Under the pieces are notes generated by a model, which saw only the letters and a program-made list of their open reading frames with translations, had not been told where the DNA came from and made no database searches. From Nocardioidaceae bacterium (lineage in GTDB: Bacteria; Actinomycetota; Actinomycetes; Propionibacteriales; Nocardioidaceae): a stretch of 5,887 nt of DNA. Below are positions 1 through 5,352 of this stretch, one piece after another. Positions within the stretch are counted from its first letter, which is position 1. The number at the start of each line of letters is the position of its first letter. The DNA lies in NCBI GenBank assembly GCA_025965395.1, contig JAOPXA010000278.1:1-5887 (forward strand). Direction: 5' to 3'. The position numbers and the translations under genes are program-made.

Positions 1-1
1 C

Positions 2-565
2 GGCGACATCAATGTGGTCATTCAGGCCCCGGTGGCACTTCGGGACAAGATCGCGCGCACGGTGCGTACGTTCGAGGTCGACCATCTCGGCTGCCCAGCG
101 ACGCACGACGTCACCCTGCATCCCGAGCGCCGCCCCACCGCGAACGACGCACCTCTCGTCGGGGTCACGTCGGTGACAGCGTGTCGCTATGCGGTCCTGT
201 ATGAGTCGGATCGAGCGTCAAGGCCACCGATACAGCCGTCGCTTCTGAGCTCGGCGAGATGGGGCGGCAAGGCTGCGAGCGACCTCGTCCGTGCGATCGA
301 AAGTGCCCCACGGGGCACTGGACCCAACGACTCGTCAACCTGCCTTGACGCCTACGGCGACGAGATGATGACCCTACGGATCGTCTCGGAGACGGGCGTG
401 TCGCAGATGTATGTGCGGTACTCGGGTTGCGACCATCATGGTTTCGATGATGGCGCGTTGGTCAGGGCGCTGACGCGGACGTCACTACGTCCGTTCCTTG
501 AGGGGCCGAACCGTCAATCGGGTTGGGATAGCAGTATGTCGCCGCTCATCGACCACGTTGACTAG
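2..565 (+). CDS. Unrecognised, probably exported protein with four cysteines (5' end outside window)
   Basis: I do not recognise this protein. The frame is open from the left edge. A GTG at position 14 could be a start, but the same frame runs upstream through Gly-Asp-Ile-Asn to the edge and there is no room to see a ribosome binding site, so a start outside the window is more likely. Counting from the GTG there are 183 residues with cysteines at about 27, 57, 110 and 139. The pieces GCPATHD, ACRYAVLY and YSGCDHHGFDDG around them resemble the disulfide-type spacing of actinobacterial exported proteins and lipoproteins, so an extracytoplasmic location is my inference; no signal peptide is visible. 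Codon use favours G/C third positions but includes several rare ATA, AGA, AGG, CTA and TCA codons, suggesting weak expression or less adapted DNA. It ends convergently, 2 bases from the neighbouring oxidoreductase gene. Confidence 0.6.
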   Translation, partial: GDINVVIQAPVALRDKIARTVRTFEVDHLGCPATHDVTLHPERRPTANDAPLVGVTSVTACRYAVLYESDRASRPPIQPSLLSSARWGGKAASDLVRAIESAPRGTGPNDSSTCLDAYGDEMMTLRIVSETGVSQMYVRYSGCDHHGFDDGALVRALTRTSLRPFLEGPNRQSGWDSSMSPLIDHVD

Positions 566-567
566 GC

Positions 568-1440
568 CTACGTTCTGATCTGCCTCGCGAGCCGGTCGAG
601 AATGCGCATCGCACCGTCGGGTGTTTCGACCTCGGGATAGACCCACGGCGGAGCGAACAAGATGACGCTGGCCGCGCCCGCCTCCTCATACGCGTCGATG
701 GTCTCGGAGACGTCGTCGGCGAACGGATCGGCGAAGATCGAGTGGATGGCGACGTCGGACGACTTCCGCCCGGCCTCCTCGATGCGCTTTCGCAGCAGGG
801 GGAGTTCTTCGGTGAGTGTGCCGGCGTGGTGGCCAGCGACCCAGCCATCGGACCACGCGGCGATCTCGCGGAACGCTGCCTTGCCGGCGCCCACGACGAC
901 CGGGGGACCGGGACGTTGGAGGGGTTTTGGCCACTGCCAGCTTGGGGTGAGCTCATAGAACTCGCCGGAGTGCGAGGCGACCTCGTGCGCCCAGAGCTCA
1001 CGCATGACCTCGACGTTCTCGCGCAGCACGTCCTTGCGTCGGGCCGGGTCGACGCCGTGGCTGCGAAGCTCGTCGAAGTCCCACCCATACCCGACCCCGA
1101 AGATGAAGCGGCCGCCCGACAGATGATCGATCGACGCGACTTCCTTGGCCGTGATGATTGGATCACGCTGAGCGGCGAGGAGGATGCCCGTCGCCACGGT
1201 GAGTCGTTCGGTGACGACAGCGGCGGCTGCGAGCGCGATCAGGGGGTCGTGCATGCGCATGTAGGGCATCGGGAGGGGCTCAGCTGGGTTCTTGGGCCAC
1301 GGGGTGTTGCGGCTGATCGGCGCGTGGGTGTGCTCGGAGACCCACAGGGAGGCGAAGCCGCGTTCCTCCAGTGCGCGAGCGAGATCGGGCACCGAGATGG
1401 TGCGGTCGCTAGGCCAGAATTGAACGCCGACATCTATCAC
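568..1440 (-). CDS. LLM-class F420-dependent oxidoreductase (luciferase-like TIM barrel)
   Basis: This is a cytoplasmic flavin/deazaflavin-dependent oxidoreductase of the bacterial luciferase-like superfamily, most like the F420-dependent subgroup found in actinobacteria. Starting at the GTG at 1440 gives 290 residues, a normal family length. Visible hallmarks are the first strand IDVGVQFWPSD (2-12), FASLWVSEHTHAPISR (29-44), the conserved DPIITAKEVASIDHLSGGR (93-111) followed by FGVGYGWDFDE (114-124), a PPVVVGAG strand (179-186) and DGWVAG (198-203). An ATG at 1542 in the same frame would add 34 residues, but they match nothing in the fold, have fewer G/C third positions (20 of 34 codons against 26 in the first 34 of the body), and cover several palindromes. 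The GTG lacks a Shine-Dalgarno but lies 7 bases after a TAACCT box, so leaderless translation is likely. It is divergent from marR. The substrate is unknown; F420 rather than FMN is inferred from subgroup resemblance. Confidence 0.92.
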   Translation of the reverse strand: MIDVGVQFWPSDRTISVPDLARALEERGFASLWVSEHTHAPISRNTPWPKNPAEPLPMPYMRMHDPLIALAAAAVVTERLTVATGILLAAQRDPIITAKEVASIDHLSGGRFIFGVGYGWDFDELRSHGVDPARRKDVLRENVEVMRELWAHEVASHSGEFYELTPSWQWPKPLQRPGPPVVVGAGKAAFREIAAWSDGWVAGHHAGTLTEELPLLRKRIEEAGRKSSDVAIHSIFADPFADDVSETIDAYEEAGAASVILFAPPWVYPEVETPDGAMRILDRLARQIRT

Positions 1441-1447
1441 GAGGAAC

Positions 1448-1453
1448 AGGTTA
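1448..1453 (-). promoter_or_regulatory. Putative -10 element of the LLM oxidoreductase, leaderless start
   Basis: Reading the minus strand, TAACCT is followed by 7 bases and then the GTG at 1440. This matches the actinobacterial TANNNT -10 consensus at the distance that puts the transcription start on or next to the start codon. No good -35 hexamer lies 16-18 bases upstream; that position is occupied by the inverted repeat centred near 1473. TANNNT is a weak pattern, so this call rests mainly on spacing and on the absence of a Shine-Dalgarno. Confidence 0.4.
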
Positions 1454-1460
1454 GACGATT

Positions 1461-1490
1461 CCGAGGTCGACCGGGGTCGACGTACCTCGG
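1461..1490. repeat. Nested inverted repeats upstream of the LLM gene
   Basis: The outer arms CCGAGGT (1461-1467) and ACCTCGG (1484-1490) are perfect 7-base complements. Inside lies a second perfect repeat, GTCGACC (1466-1472) and GGTCGAC (1475-1481), separated by GG. The inner repeat is centred about 33 bases upstream of the LLM GTG, on the expected -35 region, so a regulator binding there would affect that promoter. GTCGAC is common in high-G+C DNA, so chance is possible. The two repeats have different centres (1475.5 and 1473.5), so they are not one continuous dyad. Confidence 0.45.
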
Positions 1491-1506
1491 GTTGTTGACG
1501 CATCTC

Positions 1507-1522
1507 ATGGGTTGTAACCCAT
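1507..1522. repeat. Perfect 16-base inverted repeat, operator-like
   Basis: ATGGGTT (1507-1513) and AACCCAT (1516-1522) are perfect 7-base arms around a GT spacer. The spacing and length are like a dimeric regulator's binding site. It lies about 74 bases upstream of the LLM GTG and 80-95 bases upstream of marR, and its sequence differs from the A/T-rich operator-like site next to marR, so if it is functional a different regulator may use it. I cannot match it to a known operator. Confidence 0.4.
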
Positions 1523-1569
1523 TGGATGAGTCGCTTTCCCATGGCCTCATGGGAATCCGACGCCCGGGC

Positions 1570-1597
1570 TTGTTTAGCGTAGGTAATTAGTTATGCT
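1570..1597 (+). promoter_or_regulatory. marR promoter (-35 TTGTTT, -10 TATGCT), leaderless
   Basis: TTGTTT at 1570-1575 and TATGCT at 1592-1597 are separated by 16 bases. The ATG of marR begins 7 positions after the last base of the -10, so transcription should start at or within a base of the start codon. No Shine-Dalgarno lies upstream. The element sits in a locally A/T-rich patch that stands out from its G+C-rich surroundings. It probably drives marR and the MFS exporter, and perhaps the SRPBCC gene. Confidence 0.6.
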
Positions 1598-1599
1598 AA
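1574..1599. promoter_or_regulatory. Probable MarR operator: 26-base imperfect palindrome made of two 13-mers
   Basis: Two abutting 13-mers, TTAGCGTAGGTAA (1574-1586) and TTAGTTATGCTAA (1587-1599), each have TTAG and (C/G)TAA ends around five bases. Together they form a palindrome centred between 1586 and 1587 in which 10 of 13 base pairs match; the mismatches are at 1579/1594, 1582/1591 and 1583/1590. The site contains the marR -10 and touches the -35, so occupancy would block transcription. MarR-family regulators commonly bind A/T-rich dyads in their own promoters, so autoregulation by the adjacent gene is the simplest reading. Binding itself is inferred. Confidence 0.6.
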
Positions 1600-1603
1600 G
1601 GGT

Positions 1604-2014
1604 ATGCCCGATGACGCCCAGTATGTTGCCCAGTCGGTCGTTCGGCTCGCTCGGCGGCTCAGGCACGAACGGCACACCGATCTCACGCCCAACCAGCTCT
1701 CGCTACTCGGCATCCTTCGCAAGCACGGTCCCCAGAGCCCCAGCGCGATCGCGACCCGCGAGAACGTCAAGCCACCGACCGTCACGCGTACGCTGAACAG
1801 CCTCGTCCGCGAAGGTCTCGTCCTCCGCGAGCCCGATGCCGTCGACCGGCGGCAGATCGTCGTCTCGCTCTCGGACAAGGGTGAGGCCGTGCTCGCCGAG
1901 GAGCGCACCCGTCGCGACAGCTGGCTGGCTCAGCGCCTCGCCGACCTCACCGCCGACGAACGACGCCTCCTCAACAAATCCGCCGCGATCCTCGAAAAGC
2001 TGGCGCAATCTTGA
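1604..2014 (+). CDS. MarR-family winged-helix transcriptional regulator
   Basis: This is a DNA-binding repressor of the MarR family, 136 residues, the usual length. An N-terminal dimerisation helix (about 5-23) is followed by LTPNQLSLLGILRKHGPQSPSAIA (27-50) and a recognition helix in VKPPTVTRTLNSLVREGLV (55-73). The wing is REPDAVDRRQIVVSLSDKG (75-93), with the family's typical Asp-Arg pair at 81-82. The C-terminal helices (96-136) complete the dimer interface. The ATG at 1604 has no Shine-Dalgarno and follows a -10 box, consistent with a leaderless message. The stop overlaps the start of the MFS gene (TTGA), so the two are co-translated. From this coupling it probably controls the exporter, releasing DNA when a small ligand binds. 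The ligand is unknown; no cysteine is present, so thiol-based redox sensing is unlikely. Confidence 0.95.
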   Translation: MPDDAQYVAQSVVRLARRLRHERHTDLTPNQLSLLGILRKHGPQSPSAIATRENVKPPTVTRTLNSLVREGLVLREPDAVDRRQIVVSLSDKGEAVLAEERTRRDSWLAQRLADLTADERRLLNKSAAILEKLAQS

Positions 2015-3300
2015 GCCCTACGTTCCACGCGCTCCGCATCCGCAACTACCGCATCTACGCCGCCGGAGCTCTCGTCTCCAACGTCGGGACCTGGATGCAG
2101 CGCGTCGCTCAAGATTGGCTCGTCCTTGATCTCACCCACAGTGGCACCGCCGTCGGCATCACGACTGGTCTCCAGCTAGCTCCAGCGCTGCTGCTTTCGC
2201 CCGCCGCCGGTCTGGTCGCCGACCGCTTCCCCAAACGCTCCATCTTGCGCGTTACTCAGCTCGCGATGGCACTTCCCGCGTTGCTGCTCGGGGTCCTGGC
2301 CATCACCGGTGTCGTCGAAGCCTGGCACGTGTACGTGCTCGCCTTCGTCTTCGGCATCGGCACCGTGTTCGACGCACCGACGCGCCAGTCCTTCGTCGTC
2401 GAGATGGTCGGACGCGACGATCTCGCCAACGCGGTCGGCCTCAACTCGGCCTCGTTCAACACGGCCCGCATGATCGGCCCCGCTCTTGCCGGACTCATGA
2501 TCGCCGCCCTCGGATCGGGCGTCCGCGCTACTGGGTGGGTGATTGCCGTCAACGCGATCAGCTACGTAGCCGTCTTCATCTCCCTGCAGCGTCTCGACGG
2601 CTCCCTGCTGCATCCTTCGCCAGCGGTCAGCCGCGGCCGGGGAGGAGTGCGGGCTGGCGTCGCATACGTCCGCTCGCGTCCCGACCTCGTGCTCCTGCTC
2701 TGCACGGTGTTCTTCATGGGAACTTTCGGTATGAACTTCCAGCTCACGAGCGTCCTCATGGCGACCGAGGTGTTCGACAAGGGCGCTGGCGCCTACGGCA
2801 TCCTCGGCTCCATCATGGCGATCGGATCTCTCGCGGGATCTCTCATTGCTGCCCGAAGGCAGAAGCCGCGCCTGCGCGTCGTCGTGGCGTCGGGTCTTGC
2901 CTTCTCGGTCCTTGAGGTGACGTCCGGGCTGATGCCGAACTACCTCACGTTCGCCCTCGTCCTGCCTTTCCTTGGGCTCGCCGCGCTCACCACGATCACC
3001 TCCGCCAACGCCATGATCCAGATGACCACGACATCGCAGATGCGGGGTCGCGTCGCTGCCCTCTACCTGATGGTCTTCATGGGCGGCACGCCCGTGGGAG
3101 CACCCTTCATCGGCTGGATCGGTGAAGCGTTCGGAGCGCGCTGGACCCTCATCGTTGGCGGCGCGATCTCGTTCGTCGGGATCGCGACCGTGGGTGCGCT
3201 GTATGCGTACCAGCACCGTTCACCACGGGTCGTGCCGCAAAACCGACCGACCGACGATGTCTCAACCGAATTGCGGCTTACCGAGGAGCCCGTAGCGTAG
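2011..3300 (+). CDS. MFS transporter, EntS/DHA3-like exporter
   Basis: This inner-membrane transporter of the major facilitator superfamily has 429 residues and about 12 hydrophobic segments, typical for the group related to the enterobactin exporter EntS and drug exporters. It opens with the group's signature FHALRIRNYRIYAAG (5-19) and SNVGTWMQRVAQDW (23-36). MFS motif A appears as GLVADRFPKR (67-76), then DAPTRQSFVVEMVGRDDLANA (121-141). A second motif-A-like region, ending ARRQKPRLR (281-289), follows TM7-TM8. The tail after about 402 is hydrophilic. The start is a TTG overlapping the marR stop by 4 bases; no other start near the conserved N-terminus fits, and translational coupling explains the poor initiation signals. 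Proton-driven efflux of a hydrophobic compound is the family expectation. The substrate cannot be told from sequence. Regulation by the adjacent MarR is inferred from the overlap and promoter. Confidence 0.95.
   Translation: MSPTFHALRIRNYRIYAAGALVSNVGTWMQRVAQDWLVLDLTHSGTAVGITTGLQLAPALLLSPAAGLVADRFPKRSILRVTQLAMALPALLLGVLAITGVVEAWHVYVLAFVFGIGTVFDAPTRQSFVVEMVGRDDLANAVGLNSASFNTARMIGPALAGLMIAALGSGVRATGWVIAVNAISYVAVFISLQRLDGSLLHPSPAVSRGRGGVRAGVAYVRSRPDLVLLLCTVFFMGTFGMNFQLTSVLMATEVFDKGAGAYGILGSIMAIGSLAGSLIAARRQKPRLRVVVASGLAFSVLEVTSGLMPNYLTFALVLPFLGLAALTTITSANAMIQMTTTSQMRGRVAALYLMVFMGGTPVGAPFIGWIGEAFGARWTLIVGGAISFVGIATVGALYAYQHRSPRVVPQNRPTDDVSTELRLTEEPVA
3293..3298 (+). promoter_or_regulatory. Possible internal -10 element before the SRPBCC gene
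   Basis: TAGCGT spans the last codons of the MFS gene and is followed by 7 bases before the ATG at 3306. A TTGCGG at 3271-3276 lies 16 bases upstream as a partial -35. The same stretch carries AGAAGG (3299-3304), which resembles a Shine-Dalgarno but leaves only 1 base before the ATG, too close for good function. Either signal is weak; the gene may simply be read through from marR. Confidence 0.3.
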
Positions 3301-3305
3301 AAGGC

Positions 3306-3737
3306 ATGCATGTTGAACGCACCTTCACCGTTGACCAGCCCATCGACCAGGTCTTTGCCTACCTGAGCGACTTCGAGAACACCAATGAGTGGGACCCGGG
3401 CACCGTCGAGACCCGCAAGGTCTCTGGTGACGGCGGCGTGGGCACGAAATATCACAACCGGTCGAAGTTCCTCGGCAAGGAGACCGACCTTTCGTACGAG
3501 ACGAAGGTCCACGAGGCTCCCACCAAGTTCGTGATGGAAGGCATCAACAAGTCGGCCACCGCCACGGACACCCTCAACTTTCGCGACGTCGGAGGCAAGA
3601 CCGAGATCCACTACCGCGCGGACTTCGCGTTCAAGGGGATCGCTAAGTTCGTTGCGCCCATCGTGGCGCGCAAGCCGCTCGAGAAGCTGGCAGACGAGAC
3701 CGTCGACCAGATCAAGAAGACGCTCAACCGTACGTAG
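3306..3737 (+). CDS. SRPBCC-fold protein (polyketide cyclase/START-like)
   Basis: This small soluble protein of 143 residues has the helix-grip START-like (SRPBCC) fold with a hydrophobic ligand cavity. The pattern is complete: first strand HVERTFTVDQPIDQVFAYLSD (2-22), DFENTNEWDPGTV (22-34), GDGGVGTKYHNRSKF (41-55), central strands with LSYETKV (62-68) and TEIHYRADFAF (99-109), and a long C-terminal helix KPLEKLADETVDQIKKTL (123-140). Such proteins bind lipids, polyketide-like or aromatic compounds, and many have no known catalytic activity; I see no residues that assign a reaction. It begins 5 bases after the MFS stop and is probably part of the marR-MFS transcript, so a role in binding or handling the exported compound is possible but inferred. 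The ATG at 3306 is the only start that keeps the first strand. Confidence 0.88.
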   Translation: MHVERTFTVDQPIDQVFAYLSDFENTNEWDPGTVETRKVSGDGGVGTKYHNRSKFLGKETDLSYETKVHEAPTKFVMEGINKSATATDTLNFRDVGGKTEIHYRADFAFKGIAKFVAPIVARKPLEKLADETVDQIKKTLNRT

Positions 3738-3755
3738 GAGACTGAGCAAGGGGGA

Positions 3756-3761
3756 TAAACT
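3756..3761 (+). promoter_or_regulatory. Putative -10 element of the amidohydrolase gene, leaderless start
   Basis: TAAACT lies 6 bases before the ATG at 3768, in an otherwise G-rich 30-base gap. This spacing puts the transcription start at the ATG. An AAGGGGG run at 3748-3754 is 13 bases from the ATG, too far for a typical Shine-Dalgarno. No clear -35 is visible. No hairpin terminator lies between the SRPBCC stop and here, so read-through from upstream could add to this promoter. Confidence 0.45.
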
Positions 3762-3767
3762 GGCGCA

Positions 3768-4937
3768 ATGTCCCTTCCGGAGCAGCTGATACAGGCCATC
3801 GACGTGATCACTCCTGATCTCATCGAGCTGCGCCGCGAGCTGCACGCGTTCCCTGAGCTGTCGTGGCACGAGGAACGCACGACTGACACCGTTGCCGCGT
3901 GGATGAGCAAGGCGGGCATCGCCTACGAGCGCTCCGAGAGCAGTGGCCTGATCGCGGAGGTCGGTCCACTCGAGGGCCCGATCGTCGCGTTGCGAGCCGA
4001 TCTTGACGCACTCCCGATTGAGGACACCACCCAGGACCCATGGCGGTCCAAGAACCCCGGCGCCGCTCACGCATGTGGCCACGACGTGCACACGACCGCG
4101 CTCGTGGGTGCGGCCACCGCTCTGGCCGAGGTCCACGCAGTGACCCCGCTTCCCGTGCGGGTGCGACTGATCTTCCAACCCGCCGAGGAGACCATGCCGG
4201 GCGGGGCTCTGAAGGTCCTCGCCGCAGGTGCACTTCGCGGTGTGTCGCGCATCTTCGCGCTGCACTGCGACCCGTCCCTCGATGTCGGTCACGTGGGTAT
4301 GCGTGAAGGTGCAATCACCGCGGCATCCGATCGCATCACGGTCACGCTCAACGGTCGCGGCGGTCATACGTCTCGCCCGCACATGACGCAGGACCTCACC
4401 TTCGCCCTGGCGACCCTCGTCACCCAGTTGCCGGCCGCTCTGTCGCGCCGGTTCGATCCGCGCGCTGGCGCCAGCATGGTGTGGGGGCAGATCAACGCCG
4501 GCAACGCCTCCAACGTCATCCCCGCCACCGGCTCGATCTCGGGCACTCTGCGCATGCTCGACGCCAATGTGTGGCACGAGGCCGAGCACCTGGTCCGCGG
4601 GCTCATCAGCGACATTGTGGCGCCCTACGGCGTGAGCGTGGATGTGGCTTACACCCGCGGAGTGCCGCCGGTCGTCAACGACTTTGCCGCCACCCAGATG
4701 TTGCGCGCTGCGGTCACGCACGCGCTCGGTCGTGGAGGAATCTCGACGACCACGCAGAGTCTCGGCGGGGAGGATTTCGCCTGGTACGTCGAGTCGGTCC
4801 CCGGGTCGATGGGCCGGCTCGGCACGCGCACGCCCGACGGCCCGACATACGACCTGCACCAAGGCAACCTCCGCATTGACGAGCGGGCCGTCGCGATCGG
4901 GGCGAAGGTCCTCGCGACGGTCGCGGTCACCGCGTGA
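3768..4937 (+). CDS. M20-family metal-dependent amidohydrolase (hippurate/IAA-amino-acid hydrolase-like)
   Basis: This is a cytoplasmic metallohydrolase that cleaves amide bonds of N-acyl amino acids or related compounds, subfamily M20D (hippurate, indole-3-acetyl-amino-acid and N-acetyl-diaminopimelate hydrolases). It has 389 residues, the normal length. Motifs in order: LRRELHAFPELSWHE (21-35), RADLDALPI (76-84), HACGHDVHT (101-109) with metal ligands Cys103 and His105, FQPAEE (136-141) with the catalytic and ligand glutamates 140-141, LHCDP (165-169) with ligand His166, then the dimerisation lid from about 183 with GRGGHTSRPH (196-205), GGEDFAWY (333-340), and the last ligand His364. All metal-site residues are present, so it should be active. 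There is no signal peptide. Cdd follows 16 bases later. The subfamily members share these motifs, so the substrate remains open. Confidence 0.95.
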   Translation: MSLPEQLIQAIDVITPDLIELRRELHAFPELSWHEERTTDTVAAWMSKAGIAYERSESSGLIAEVGPLEGPIVALRADLDALPIEDTTQDPWRSKNPGAAHACGHDVHTTALVGAATALAEVHAVTPLPVRVRLIFQPAEETMPGGALKVLAAGALRGVSRIFALHCDPSLDVGHVGMREGAITAASDRITVTLNGRGGHTSRPHMTQDLTFALATLVTQLPAALSRRFDPRAGASMVWGQINAGNASNVIPATGSISGTLRMLDANVWHEAEHLVRGLISDIVAPYGVSVDVAYTRGVPPVVNDFAATQMLRAAVTHALGRGGISTTTQSLGGEDFAWYVESVPGSMGRLGTRTPDGPTYDLHQGNLRIDERAVAIGAKVLATVAVTA

Positions 4938-4938
4938 G

Positions 4939-4954
4939 TCAGCGCGGTTGCTGA
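4939..4954 (+). repeat. Small stem-loop at the cytidine deaminase start
   Basis: TCAGC (4939-4943) and GCTGA (4950-4954) form a perfect 5-base stem with a 6-base loop. It begins 1 base after the amidohydrolase stop and its last base is the A of the cdd ATG. In RNA it would partly occlude the start codon unless ribosomes from upstream open it. A stem this short can arise by chance. Confidence 0.25.
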
Positions 4955-5352
4955 TGGCGGTTGACATTGACTGGGACCTGCTGCGGGTCAAGGCCATCGA
5001 GGTCATGCATCACGCTTATGCCCCCTACTCCGACTTCCAGGTCGGTGTCGCCGGACTCGTCGATGACGGACGGGTAGTCGTCGGCTGCAACGTGGAGAAC
5101 GCTTCGTACGGTCTGGGACTGTGCGCCGAGTGCGGCATGGTGTCTCAGCTGCACAGCACCGGCGGCGGCACCCTCGTGGCCGTGTGGTGCGTCGACCGCA
5201 ACGGCGACTCGCTCATGCCGTGCGGAAGATGTCGCCAGCTGCTGTGGGAGAACGGCGGACCGAGCATGCTGCTCCAGACCCCTAGTGGCGTCAAGACGAT
5301 GACCGAGGTGCTGCCCGATGCCTTTGGCGTCGAGGACCTGACGACCCGATGA
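4954..5352 (+). CDS. cdd: Cytidine deaminase
   Basis: It hydrolytically deaminates cytidine and deoxycytidine to uridine and deoxyuridine in pyrimidine salvage. The 132-residue length fits the small homotetrameric class. AYAPYSDFQVGVA (21-33) begins the fold, and NVENASYGLGLCAECG (46-61) carries the nucleoside-binding Asn46 and Glu48, the zinc ligand Cys57 and the proton-shuttling Glu59. PCGRCRQLL (89-97) gives the other zinc ligands Cys90 and Cys93. All three zinc ligands are cysteine, as in the tetrameric enzymes. The family's usual FPVG is FQVG here (Gln29), a mild change next to the binding pocket. The ATG at 4954 fits the family's N-terminus; no Shine-Dalgarno precedes it, so translation may depend on the amidohydrolase 16 bases upstream. 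The stop overlaps the P450 start (ATGA). Blasticidin-type deaminases share the motifs but resemble this less. Confidence 0.95.
   Translation: MAVDIDWDLLRVKAIEVMHHAYAPYSDFQVGVAGLVDDGRVVVGCNVENASYGLGLCAECGMVSQLHSTGGGTLVAVWCVDRNGDSLMPCGRCRQLLWENGGPSMLLQTPSGVKTMTEVLPDAFGVEDLTTR

Noticed and set aside
1493..1506. Half-match to the TTGTTGA-type site of corynebacterial RosR
   Set aside because: Only the left half resembles it as I recall; the right half is absent, so it is not a supportable regulator site.
742..1590. A 282-codon open frame on the plus strand opposite the LLM gene
   Set aside because: No family motif, and it reads through the antisense of well-conserved LLM motifs and across the regulatory region; a compositional artefact.
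2176..3216. A 346-codon minus-strand frame opposite the MFS gene
   Set aside because: Its product is dominated by Arg, Asp, Glu, Gly and His, the complement of hydrophobic membrane codons, with no domain visible.
3730..3767. Possible terminator between the SRPBCC and amidohydrolase genes
   Set aside because: Only the short palindrome CGTACG is present, with no stable stem and no T-run.
4642..4953. In-frame upstream extension of cytidine deaminase by 104 codons
   Set aside because: It overlaps the amidohydrolase in another frame, has low-complexity Arg/Ser content, and the family's N-terminus begins at 4954.
3063..5006. A 647-codon open frame on the minus strand
   Set aside because: It lies opposite the SRPBCC and amidohydrolase genes plus the ends of the MFS and cdd genes, whose conserved motifs are unmistakable. 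Its product is rich in Arg, Gly, Asp and His without a recognisable domain, as expected for an antisense frame in high-G+C DNA.
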